DNA from: an uncultured beta proteobacterium
GTDB lineage: Bacteria > Pseudomonadota > Gammaproteobacteria > Burkholderiales > Burkholderiaceae
Assembly (NCBI GenBank): GCA_903944255.1
Contig: CAJARE010000223.1
Coordinates: forward strand, 1 to 6,837
DNA length: 6,837 nucleotides
Direction of reading: 5' to 3'
Below, piece by piece: positions 1 to 5,419 of this stretch. Numbering within the stretch: the first letter of the stretch is position 1; every line of letters starts with the position of its first letter. A program made the translations under genes and the position numbers. Below the pieces are notes generated by a model. It was not told the origin of the DNA. It worked only from the letters and a program-made list of their open reading frames with translations, and ran no database searches.

Positions 1-177
1 GAGATTGGTTCACATGAACAGCTGATGGACGCACAGGGTGCTTACTACACACTGTATCAAGCCCAATTGCGTCATGCTGCAGAGTTAGTGGAGGGCGGCG
101 CTATTGGTGAAAGTCTTGAAGAGCGAAAAGAAGAAAAACTGGAAGTGCTTGCTAAAAATATTGGAGGCGGCGTATGA
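1..177 (+). CDS. ABC transporter ATP-binding/permease protein, C-terminal end (5' partial)
   Basis: The frame is open from the first base of the window to a TGA at 175-177, giving 58 residues. It begins EIGSHEQLMDAQGAYYTLYQ, the stretch that follows the switch histidine at the extreme C-terminus of MsbA/LapB-like exporter ATPases ('GSHEQLL...G.Y..L...Q'). The Walker motifs and membrane domain therefore lie upstream, outside the window. The tail is charged (ESLEERKEEKLEVL). The stop overlaps the next start codon in an ATGA arrangement, so the two genes are translationally coupled. ABC proteins preceding DUF1854 in Burkholderiales are, from recollection of family annotation, called cyanophycin metabolism-associated. 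The substrate is unknown. Family assignment is secure; the specific role is inferred only from the neighbour. Confidence 0.85.
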   Translation, partial: EIGSHEQLMDAQGAYYTLYQAQLRHAAELVEGGAIGESLEERKEEKLEVLAKNIGGGV

Positions 178-641
178 ACAAGCCTCATCAACTGGAGCGG
201 GATTCATTAGGTAGGTTGGTATTTGTTGATAGTAACGGCTCCCGCCATATTGGAGTTCATCCAGTAAGAGCTTTTCCAATTACCGCCCCTAGGGCTGGGA
301 TCGCAATGATGGATCAGTCCGGTAAAGAGCTTTTTTGGTATCCAGATGTAGCAGCGATCACAGAGGCCGAGTTAGGATTGATTGAAGAAGAGCTGGCAGC
401 TCGAGAATTTATGCCAGTGATTGAAAAAATTACGCATGTATCTACTTTTGCAACACCCAGTATTTGGGATATTGAAACTGATCGTGGACCCACACGCATT
501 CGACTCAAAGGTGAAGAGGATATCCGCCGAATTGCAGGTAATACCCTATTAATTGCGGATTCCAATGGAATGCAGTTTTTAATAAAAGATGCCACTCAGT
601 TGGATAAAGTGAGTAAAAAACTGTTAGACCGTTTCCGCTAG
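174..641 (+). CDS. DUF1854 family protein (cyanophycin-associated type)
   Basis: This 155-residue cytoplasmic protein has no signal peptide or membrane span. The pattern is that of DUF1854: an N-terminal segment with DSLGRLVFVD, then HPVRAFPIT (about 31-39), an acidic helix ending in EEELAAREFMP (about 71-81), then TPSIWDIETDRGPTRIRLKG (about 94-113), EEDIRR, and a C-terminal LDKVSKKLLDRFR. The start is well supported by GGAGG at 163-167, six bases before the ATG, and by the 4-bp overlap with the ABC gene. The biochemical function of DUF1854 is not known to me. In Burkholderiales the ABC-DUF1854 pair commonly precedes cyanophycin synthetase genes. Here a tRNA gene and an unrelated transporter operon follow instead, so the cyanophycin link is inference from family habit and is not shown in this window. 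DUF1854 may act as an accessory protein of the ABC transporter. Confidence 0.88.
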   Translation: MNKPHQLERDSLGRLVFVDSNGSRHIGVHPVRAFPITAPRAGIAMMDQSGKELFWYPDVAAITEAELGLIEEELAAREFMPVIEKITHVSTFATPSIWDIETDRGPTRIRLKGEEDIRRIAGNTLLIADSNGMQFLIKDATQLDKVSKKLLDRFR

Positions 642-655
642 AATTCATTCAAGTC

Positions 656-731
656 GCCGCTTTAGCTCAGTTGGTAGAGCAGTTCATTCGTAATGAAAAG
701 GTCGCCAGTTCGATTCCGGCAAGCGGCACCA
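656..731 (+). tRNA. tRNA-Thr (anticodon CGT), with encoded CCA
   Basis: A full cloverleaf can be folded. The acceptor stem GCCGCTT/AAGCGGC (656-662 with 721-727) has discriminator A728 and encoded CCA at 729-731. The D arm is GCTC...GAGC with loop AGTTGGTA. The anticodon stem-loop 682-698 has loop TTCGTAA, so the anticodon is CGT (689-691) reading ACG. The T arm 704-720 has loop TTCGATT. The first anticodon-stem pair is a G-A mismatch (682/698), which I recall also in E. coli thrW. The T stem has an A-C mismatch (707/717). The gene starts 14 nt after the DUF1854 stop with no room for its own promoter, so it is probably cut from a longer transcript. No copy of its 3' end is visible elsewhere in the window. 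Confidence 0.96.
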
Positions 732-995
732 AGATTCTAGGGTAAACCCTTACTAATGCTTGCGATCACTCACGATGCTCCTTTCATAAATCCATCTATT
801 TGAATATGGTCATTTTCTTGGAATTAATTGTGCTCCCCAGCTAAAGATGTAAGTACACTATCCTTTGTTTTTGGCTTGATTTATCGGGGTTTGTACTACA
901 TTGCACAAACTCATGAGAAGTGATTTTGAAATTATTGATGTCAGTCAAGTACTCCTTGCACATCTTGTTTAAAAATCATCTTCACATTAGATAAG

Positions 996-1017
996 CCAAA
1001 TTTAAATTGGTAAACCA
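996..1017. promoter_or_regulatory. Two adjoining inverted repeats in the tctC leader (possible operator)
   Basis: CCAAATTTAAATTGG (996-1010) is a 15-bp inverted repeat with seven arms per side and one A-A mismatch. It overlaps a second one, TGGTAAACCA (1008-1017). Both lie 6-13 bp before the GGAGG ribosome-binding site of tctC. The position would suit an operator or a small mRNA fold that affects tctC translation. The AT-rich sequence makes chance palindromes fairly likely, and no regulator gene is adjacent. Confidence 0.25.
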
Positions 1018-1022
1018 TTTTT

Positions 1023-1027
1023 GGAGG
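1023..1027 (+). promoter_or_regulatory. Ribosome-binding site that decides the tctC start
   Basis: GGAGG lies nine bases before ATG 1037, three before ATG 1031 and fifteen before ATG 1043. It lies downstream of the possible TTG start at 1007, so it rules that longer start out. ATG 1037 gives the most natural spacing and a clean signal peptide. Confidence 0.75.
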
Positions 1028-1036
1028 CACATGTTT

Positions 1037-2041
1037 ATGAAGATGAAGTTAAAAGGAGCATTGTTATCTACCGCCTTAGCTATTGGCGTCACTGGAGTGT
1101 CCCCTGCATTTGCAGCTTGGGAACCTACTAAACCAGTTGAGTTCATTATTCCTGCTGGTCCTGGCGGCGGTGCTGATCAAATGGCACGCATGATTCAAGG
1201 CATCATCACTAAAAATAATTTAATGAAGCAGGCTGTGATTCCTGTTAACAAGGGAGCTGGCGCAGGTGCTGAAGGTTTCTTGGCAATAAAAGAAGCTAAA
1301 GGTGATCCAAACAAGATTGTGATCACACTCTCTAATTTGTTTACTACTCCCCTGGCCACTGGTGTTCCATTTAACTGGAAAGACATCACGCCAGTAGCAA
1401 TGTTGGCCCTTGATCAGTTCGTTTTATGGGATAACGTTGATAAGCCATACAAAACTGCTAAGGAATATATCGATGCCGCTAAAGCTGCTGGTCCTGGTAA
1501 GTTCAAGATGGGTGGAACCGGTTCTAAATCCGAAGATCAAATCATTACTGTAGCTATTGAAAAAGCAACAGGCGCTAAATTCACCTACATTCCTTTTAAA
1601 GGGGGTGGTGATGTAGCAGTTCAGCTCGTTGGTAATCATATTGACTCTTCAGTAAATAACCCAATTGAGGCAGTTGCCCAATGGCGTGCGAATAAATTAC
1701 GTGCCTTATGCGTTTTTGACGACACACGTATGCCTTACAAAGAAAAAATTACCGATACTCTGTCTTGGAATGATGTTCCAACCTGTAAAGAGGCTGGAGT
1801 ATCTACTGACTACGTGATGTTACGCGGCATTTTTATGGCCCCTGGCGTGACTCAAGAGCAGGTCGATTTTTATATTGAGTTGTTCAAAAAAGTGCGCGCT
1901 ACACCTGAATGGAAAAAATTCATGGCTGATGGCGCATTCAACCAAACATTCATGACTGGTAAAGAATTTAATAACTGGTTGACATTGAATGAAGTGCTGC
2001 ATAAACAACTGATGACAGAGGCTGGATTCTTGGCCAAGTAA
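1037..2041 (+). CDS. tctC: Tripartite tricarboxylate transporter substrate-binding protein (TctC/Bug family)
   Basis: A periplasmic binding protein of 334 residues, normal for the Bug (Bordetella uptake gene)/TctC family. It opens with a signal peptide: basic start MKMKLK, hydrophobic core to about residue 23, and likely cleavage after SPAFA before AWEPTKPV. The mature protein carries family patterns: PAGPGGGADQMAR (39-51), GVPFNWKDITPVAML (109-123), MGGTGSKSEDQ, and YIPFKGGGD (184-192). Two Cys (225 and 250, in ALCVFDD and DVPTCKEAG) might pair after export. Bug proteins bind carboxylates such as citrate, dicarboxylates or aromatic acids in a Venus-flytrap fold and hand them to TctAB. The ligand cannot be predicted here. 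A longer frame opens at TTG 1007, but the ribosome-binding site and signal peptide favour ATG 1037. It is first gene of the tctCBA operon and is followed by its own terminator, consistent with high expression. Confidence 0.93.
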   Translation: MKMKLKGALLSTALAIGVTGVSPAFAAWEPTKPVEFIIPAGPGGGADQMARMIQGIITKNNLMKQAVIPVNKGAGAGAEGFLAIKEAKGDPNKIVITLSNLFTTPLATGVPFNWKDITPVAMLALDQFVLWDNVDKPYKTAKEYIDAAKAAGPGKFKMGGTGSKSEDQIITVAIEKATGAKFTYIPFKGGGDVAVQLVGNHIDSSVNNPIEAVAQWRANKLRALCVFDDTRMPYKEKITDTLSWNDVPTCKEAGVSTDYVMLRGIFMAPGVTQEQVDFYIELFKKVRATPEWKKFMADGAFNQTFMTGKEFNNWLTLNEVLHKQLMTEAGFLAK

Positions 2042-2055
2042 TCGGCAGGTAATTG

Positions 2056-2087
2056 AATAGGGCCTCCAAATGGAGGTCCTATTTTTT
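2056..2087 (+). terminator. Intrinsic terminator between tctC and tctB (partial readthrough expected)
   Basis: A 12-bp stem (2056-2067 with 2072-2083, one G-T pair) closes the loop AAAT and runs into six T (2082-2087). It begins 14 nt after the tctC stop. It is a strong-looking rho-independent terminator, placed inside an operon whose other two genes follow in the same direction, so it probably reduces rather than stops transcription of tctBA. Confidence 0.9.
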
Positions 2088-2128
2088 AAGTAGGCGTATT
2101 AATTAACTTTTATGAATGAATAAAGCAA

Positions 2129-2656
2129 ATGTCTGAGCATTCAAACAATTCAAATCAAGATTCTGTTATCAGCGTTAGAGCGATGGATATTATTACCGCC
2201 ATTCTGTTTCTGGTATTTAGTTTAGTGGTGATGGTTGGTAGCATAAAGCTAGGTGCTAGCTGGGGTAGTGATGGCCCTGAAGCGGGTTACTTCCCTTTCT
2301 ATATTAGTTTGATCATCCTGCTCTCAAGCACGGTGACTTTGTATCAAGCTGTAATCGTGAATAAGAAAAAGAAAACAGAATCGTTTGTTGATAAAGAGCC
2401 CTTTAAACAAGTGATAGCAGTATTGTTCCCAGCCATCGTATTTGTGCTGGGCGTGCAATTGATTGGTATTTATGTTTCTTCAGCCCTATACATTGCCATC
2501 TTTATGGTGTGGTTAGGAAAGTACCGAATTTGGAAGGCGGTTGCCGTATCTATTGGCGTGAGCGTAGCCCTTTACCTCATGTTCGAGTTCTGGTTCCAAG
2601 TTCCATTGCCACATGGCTCATGGATTAATCCACTCGAGTTCATAGGCGTGCGTTAA
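2129..2656 (+). CDS. tctB: Tripartite tricarboxylate transporter small membrane subunit TctB
   Basis: An inner-membrane protein of 175 residues, typical length for TctB (about 150-180). The hydrophilic N-terminus is rich in Asn and Ser. Hydrophobic segments lie at about 20-40, 56-77, 93-112, 114-130 and 134-157, matching the four to five spans of the family. Recognisable TctB features are DGPEAGYFPF (48-57), a variant of the usual GPGxFP, and the C-terminal FQVPLPHG (156-163). TctB is the small partner of TctA in the permease; its exact task is not well established. The ATG at 2129 lacks a convincing Shine-Dalgarno sequence (TAAAGCAA precedes it). A three-codon frame, ATGAATGAATAA (2112-2123), ends five bases before it. 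The gene follows the inter-gene terminator and precedes tctA by 43 bp. Confidence 0.9.
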   Translation: MSEHSNNSNQDSVISVRAMDIITAILFLVFSLVVMVGSIKLGASWGSDGPEAGYFPFYISLIILLSSTVTLYQAVIVNKKKKTESFVDKEPFKQVIAVLFPAIVFVLGVQLIGIYVSSALYIAIFMVWLGKYRIWKAVAVSIGVSVALYLMFEFWFQVPLPHGSWINPLEFIGVR

Positions 2657-2687
2657 AAAGAATAACTACTAAAAAAGATTAGAAAAG

Positions 2688-2693
2688 AAGGAG
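2688..2693 (+). promoter_or_regulatory. Ribosome-binding site supporting the TTG start of tctA
   Basis: AAGGAG stands six bases before TTG 2700, within a longer AGAAGGAG match to the 16S rRNA tail. The next in-frame ATG would be residue 15, inside the conserved N-terminal region and without such a site. Confidence 0.85.
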
Positions 2694-2699
2694 TCCAAG

Positions 2700-4196
2700 T
2701 TGGAAGAAATTAATGCTCTATTCGGTGGCTTTGCTGTTGCAATGACACCCTTTAATCTCTTGTTGATGATTGTTGGTGTAACACTCGGTGTGATTATTGG
2801 GGTGTTGCCAGGCTTAGGTGGCGCTAACGGTATTGCAATTCTGTTGCCCTTGACCTTCACAATGCCGCCGACTTCGGCCATCATCATGCTCTCCTGTATC
2901 TACTGGGGTGCTTTGTTTGGCGGTGCGATTACATCGATTCTTTTTAATATCCCAGGTGAGCCCTGGTCTGTTGCGACCACCTTTGACGGCTATCCAATGG
3001 CGCGCAATGGTAAAGCAGGTGAAGCATTAACTGGTGCATTTACCTCATCTTTCGTCGGTGCTTTCTTCGCGATTGTGATGATTACCTTCTTGGCGCCTCT
3101 AGTGGCTAAGTTTGCATTGCAATTTGGGCCCCCAGAATTTTTCTCAGTCTATCTACTGACCTTCTGTAGCTTTGTGGGAATGAATAAAGGATCGCCATTT
3201 AAGACGATTTCTGCCATGATGCTTGGTTTTGCGCTAGCAACTGTTGGAATGGATACGGTTACCGGTCAATTACGCTTAACCTTTGGTAACCCAGAGTTGA
3301 TGCGTGGCTTTGACTTCTTGATCGCGGTGATCGGTTTGTTTGGTATTGGTGAGATTCTGCTTTCAATGGAAGAGGGCTTAGCATTCAAAGGCGCTGCAGC
3401 GAAGATTCGCGCTAAGGTAGTTTGGGAAACTTGGAAGCAGTTGCCAAAATACTGGGCTACTTCATTACGTAGCTGCTTGATCGGTTGCTGGATGGGCATC
3501 ACCCCAGGTGGCGCTACTCCTGCATCTTTCATGGCGTACGGCGTAGCAAAGCGTGTATCCAAAGACGGTGATAATTTTGGCACGGGTAAGATGGAAGGTA
3601 TTGTTGCTCCAGAAACTGCAGCACACGCCGCAGGTACTGCTGCATTGTTACCAATGTTATCTTTAGGCATCCCAGGTTCACCAACCGCCGCGGTATTGCT
3701 TGGTGGTTTGTTGATCTGGGGCTTGCAACCTGGACCACTACTCTTCGTTGAGAAGCCTGACTTTGTCTGGGGCTTGATCGCTAGTATGTATCTCGGTAAC
3801 TTGGCAGGCTTGTTTGTAGTGCTGACTTGCGTACCGCTCTTTGCTTCTATCTTGAGAATTCCGTTCTCTATCATTGCGCCAGTCATCATCGTGATTTGTG
3901 CGGTAGGTGCATACACTGTCCACAACGCCATGTTTGACGTTTGGTTGATGCTGGGCTTCGGTGTCTTAGGTTATCTGTTTAAGAAACTAGACTACCCAAT
4001 GGCGCCAATGGTCTTGGCCTTGGTATTGGGTGACCGTGCAGAAGACTCCTTCCGCCAATCTATGCTGTTCTCACAGGGAAGCATAGATATTTTCTTCTCC
4101 AACTACTTGGTAGGCAGCATCACATCTCTTGCATTACTCCTGCTCTTCTGGCCACTCATTAGTAAAGTGATTGGTAAGAAAAAGGTAGCAGCATAA
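2700..4196 (+). CDS. tctA: Tripartite tricarboxylate transporter large permease subunit TctA
   Basis: An inner-membrane permease of 498 residues, full length for TctA (about 500), with roughly a dozen hydrophobic segments. The two halves each carry the family signature. In the N half these are GVLPGLGGANGIAILLPLTF (34-53), WGALFGGAITSILFNIPG (69-86) and TTFDGYPMARNGKAGEAL (93-110). In the C half these are GITPGGATPASFMAYG (266-281), MEGIVAPETAAHAAG (298-312) and LSLGIPGSPTAAVLLGG (320-336). A cytosol-like basic and charged stretch (about 229-256) separates them, and the C-terminus ends in KKKVAA. The start is TTG, strongly backed by the AAGGAG site. Members use an ion gradient to import the carboxylate delivered by the binding protein; substrate specificity is set mainly by TctC and is unknown. 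It is the last gene of the operon and is followed by a strong terminator. No frameshift or missing motif is seen. Confidence 0.96.
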   Translation: MEEINALFGGFAVAMTPFNLLLMIVGVTLGVIIGVLPGLGGANGIAILLPLTFTMPPTSAIIMLSCIYWGALFGGAITSILFNIPGEPWSVATTFDGYPMARNGKAGEALTGAFTSSFVGAFFAIVMITFLAPLVAKFALQFGPPEFFSVYLLTFCSFVGMNKGSPFKTISAMMLGFALATVGMDTVTGQLRLTFGNPELMRGFDFLIAVIGLFGIGEILLSMEEGLAFKGAAAKIRAKVVWETWKQLPKYWATSLRSCLIGCWMGITPGGATPASFMAYGVAKRVSKDGDNFGTGKMEGIVAPETAAHAAGTAALLPMLSLGIPGSPTAAVLLGGLLIWGLQPGPLLFVEKPDFVWGLIASMYLGNLAGLFVVLTCVPLFASILRIPFSIIAPVIIVICAVGAYTVHNAMFDVWLMLGFGVLGYLFKKLDYPMAPMVLALVLGDRAEDSFRQSMLFSQGSIDIFFSNYLVGSITSLALLLLFWPLISKVIGKKKVAA

Positions 4197-4232
4197 ATAG
4201 TCTAATCTGGTTAAAAGCTAGTTTGGGATAGC

Positions 4233-4257
4233 AAAAAGGGGCGCAAGCCCCTTTTTT
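4233..4257 (+). terminator. Intrinsic terminator after tctA
   Basis: GGGGC (4238-4242) pairs with GCCCC (4247-4251) around a stable GCAA tetraloop. The stem is extended by A-run/T-run pairs, and the 3' side is six T (4252-4257). It lies 36 nt after the tctA stop and closes the tct operon. Because the stem is flanked by A on the left and T on the right it could also work on the opposite strand. Confidence 0.93.
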
Positions 4258-4286
4258 GTATTCCCGGAATTGAAATCCGATAAAAT
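4256..4286 (+). promoter_or_regulatory. Candidate sigma-70 promoter for the DUF2946/receptor operon
   Basis: TAAAAT (4281-4286) matches the -10 consensus at five of six positions. The only -35-like hexamer at a tolerable distance is TTGTAT (4256-4261), 19 bp upstream and partly inside the T-run of the tctA terminator. Initiation about seven bases after the -10 would fall at about 4293, only three bases before the ATG of the next gene. GGAATT (4266-4271) and AATTCC (4284-4289) form an inverted repeat across the -10 and could be an operator. The -10 call is good, the rest weak. Confidence 0.4.
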
Positions 4287-4295
4287 TCCTTCATC

Positions 4296-4670
4296 ATGAA
4301 TTTCCATAAAAACCGACTCATTCACTGGATTGCTGCTTTTGCGATCGCAATGAGTGCGCTTGCGCCAGCAATCTCGCAAGCGGTGTCCCTGGCACAGGGC
4401 GGTCATGGCTTTGCGATGGAAATTTGTGCGATTGATGGTAGCAAGATCCAAATGAATATCCAGACCGAAGGGCAGTCAGATCAAGTAGGGCAATCACAAC
4501 CCTGTCCCTATTGCCTAGCCCAAAGCAGTATTACGCCTGCGTTTAATACCAATTTGACATTTAAGGCGCCGCAATCTTTCGCGTTCTTGCCCCAGCTTTT
4601 CTATCAATCACCCAAGCCTCTCGCAGTTTGGGTAACGCCTCCTTCAGCAGCGCCTCCAGTACAAGCCTAA
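4296..4670 (+). CDS. DUF2946 family exported protein, possibly copper-linked
   Basis: A small protein of 124 residues. Its N-terminus is a signal peptide or membrane anchor: basic MNFHKNR, hydrophobic 10-24, ending in APAISQA. After it come MEICAIDGSK (41-50) and a CPYC motif (70-73), then a Pro-rich C-terminus VTPPSAAPP (113-121). This layout (signal, E-I-C, C-x-x-C and terminal PP motif) is that of DUF2946, a proteobacterial family often found near copper and TonB-receptor genes. Cys44, Cys70, Cys73 and His38 could bind a metal ion, which is inference. No Shine-Dalgarno sequence precedes the ATG (CCTTCATC), and the likely -10 box is very close, so the mRNA may be nearly leaderless. It starts a new transcription unit after the tct terminator and lies 84 bp before the 59-residue gene. 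Confidence 0.8.
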   Translation: MNFHKNRLIHWIAAFAIAMSALAPAISQAVSLAQGGHGFAMEICAIDGSKIQMNIQTEGQSDQVGQSQPCPYCLAQSSITPAFNTNLTFKAPQSFAFLPQLFYQSPKPLAVWVTPPSAAPPVQA

Positions 4671-4684
4671 TTCATTTATTGGGG

Positions 4685-4730
4685 CATAGCGACTAGCTAT
4701 GTAGCTGGCAACAAAGTCATTCTTTGGTTG
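4685..4730 (+). other. Two tandem potential RNA hairpins between DUF2946 gene and the downstream genes
   Basis: CATAGC (4685-4690) pairs with GCTATG (4696-4701) around a 5-base loop. CAACAAAG (4709-4716) pairs with CTTTGGTTG (4722-4730) around TCATT with one bulged G. No T-run follows, so they are not ordinary terminators. They lie in the only sizeable gap of the operon, 14 nt after the DUF2946 stop, and end 14 bases before the next ribosome-binding site. They could stabilise or process the mRNA, or be chance. Confidence 0.4.
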
Positions 4731-4744
4731 TCGTGATGTTGTGT

Positions 4745-4748
4745 GGAG
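4745..4748 (+). promoter_or_regulatory. Ribosome-binding site that decides the start of the 59-residue gene
   Basis: GGAG lies six bases before ATG 4755. It overlaps the alternative in-frame GTG at 4743, which therefore cannot use it and has no site of its own. Confidence 0.65.
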
Positions 4749-4754
4749 AATTAC

Positions 4755-4934
4755 ATGTTTTTATCTGAAAAAGTCACGTATCGCGTAAAGCGTGCATGCA
4801 TTGGTATTGCTATGGGTATGGCAATTTGGCTTACATATGTCGGCTATCTCATTCTTTCAAATGCACCCAATATGCATTCCCCTTCGAGTAGTGCTCACGT
4901 CGTTTTGACGCCAGTTTTATTGGAGCAAAAGTGA
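4755..4934 (+). CDS. Small single-span membrane protein, 59 residues, family not recognised
   Basis: I do not recognise a family. Starting at ATG 4755, the protein has a basic N-terminus (K6, R10, K12, R13), one hydrophobic span at about 14-35 (CIGIAMGMAIWLTYVGYLIL), then a short Ser/Pro/His tail ending in LLEQK. The positive-inside rule suggests N-terminus in the cytoplasm and tail in the periplasm. The span contains two Met (20, 22) and is followed by Met40-His41 and a further His48, residues that can bind copper, though the number is too small to prove it. The gene is probably real: it has a GGAG site at the right spacing and its TGA overlaps the next gene's GTG by 4 bp. It may be a small partner of the metal-uptake proteins encoded beside it. 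An in-frame GTG at 4743 would add four residues. Confidence 0.7.
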   Translation: MFLSEKVTYRVKRACIGIAMGMAIWLTYVGYLILSNAPNMHSPSSSAHVVLTPVLLEQK

Positions 4935-5407
4935 GTATGAATCAAATGAAAAGGATGATTCTTTCAGTTGGCATATTAATTTCTGCTTTTTCTTATGCAA
5001 CTGGCGCAATAGCCCACTCTCAAACCAATGAGGTAAGCCAGGGAAAGATTCAGGAGTTGATATCCAAGACTTTTGATAAACCTGGGCTTAAGGTGAAGAC
5101 GGCCCCGATTGTAATTGAGGGAAAGGTTGCAATTGCTGATTGGACTCAGGGCCAGAAGGGTGGTCGGGCACTTTTACGAAGAAAGCACCATGACTGGGCA
5201 ATCATTGCTTGCGGAGGGACTGGCTTTAAAGATCCCGAGGGGATTGCAGCAAATGGAATCTCTAAAGTCATCGCCACCAACATTACGGCAAAGCTTAAAG
5301 ATGCTGAAGCAAAGCTTAGCCCCCAAGAAGTTAAACAGTTCGATTCATTTGATGGTGTTGTGAATATGGTTCACGACGCAAAACATTCACTTAATACAAA
5401 ACATTAA
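4931..5407 (+). CDS. Exported protein resembling the copper uptake system-associated family
   Basis: A protein of 158 residues with a signal peptide (basic NQMKR, hydrophobic 9-25, likely cleavage after GAIA before HSQT). The mature part has TFDKPG (47-52), then a conserved-looking core from VIEGKVAIADWTQ to GGRALLRRKHHDWAIIACGG (78-97), and a C-terminal helix rich in Lys and Glu ending SFDGVVNM. From memory, this core (ADWTQG..GGRALLRR..W.I..CGG) is that of proteins annotated as copper uptake system-associated, found next to TonB-dependent receptors; a profile search is needed to confirm it. There is one Cys (94) and several His (86, 87, 148, 152, 158). The GTG start has GGAG five bases before it and overlaps the previous stop (GTGA); ATG 4937 is the alternative. 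The periplasmic role is unknown. The receptor gene begins 12 bp later. Confidence 0.7.
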   Translation: MSMNQMKRMILSVGILISAFSYATGAIAHSQTNEVSQGKIQELISKTFDKPGLKVKTAPIVIEGKVAIADWTQGQKGGRALLRRKHHDWAIIACGGTGFKDPEGIAANGISKVIATNITAKLKDAEAKLSPQEVKQFDSFDGVVNMVHDAKHSLNTKH

Positions 5408-5419
5408 TTCAGGATACGT

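Larger units (their letters stand above)
732..1036 (+). other. Non-coding leader between tRNA-Thr and tctC
   Basis: About 300 bases without a credible gene. Just after the tRNA, AGGGTAAACCCT (739-750) can form only a 5-bp stem with a tiny loop and no T-run, so it is a poor terminator. No strong sigma-70 promoter stands out. The best weak pairs are TTGTTT (965-970), 17 bp, TAGATA (988-993), and TTGGCT (871-876), 17 bp, TACTAC (894-899). TTGCACA occurs twice (901-907 and 956-962), and the inverted-repeat core GGTAAACC occurs twice (741-748 and 1009-1016), but short repeats like these are expected by chance in this length. A near-palindrome sits at 996-1010. The operon promoter and any regulator site should lie here. 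Confidence 0.5.

Noticed and set aside
739..750. AGGGTAAACCCT as a terminator after the tRNA
   Set aside because: The stem is at most 5 bp with a 2-base loop and no T-run follows.
901..962. Direct repeat TTGCACA (901-907, 956-962) as regulator sites
   Set aside because: A 7-base repeat within about 275 bases is expected by chance, and the flanking bases do not match.
1007..1036. N-terminal extension of TctC from TTG 1007
   Set aside because: No ribosome-binding site precedes it, the GGAGG lies inside it, and it would add a non-signal-like MVNHFWRHMF before an otherwise normal signal peptide.
656..1036. tRNA-associated integrated element
   Set aside because: No integrase gene and no repeated tRNA 3' end are present, and the genes after the tRNA are an ordinary transporter operon.
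3266..3931. 221-codon open frame on the minus strand inside tctA
   Set aside because: It is the antisense of a well-conserved full-length permease gene, has no ribosome-binding site or recognisable domain, and its composition mirrors the membrane protein on the other strand.
4218..4451. 77-codon minus-strand frame across the tctA terminator and the DUF2946 start
   Set aside because: It runs through a terminator hairpin and a promoter, overlaps a recognisable gene and shows no domain.
5115..5363. 82-codon + strand frame inside the copper-uptake-associated-like gene
   Set aside because: It is a shifted frame of a gene with signal peptide, start site and family-like core, and has no features of its own.
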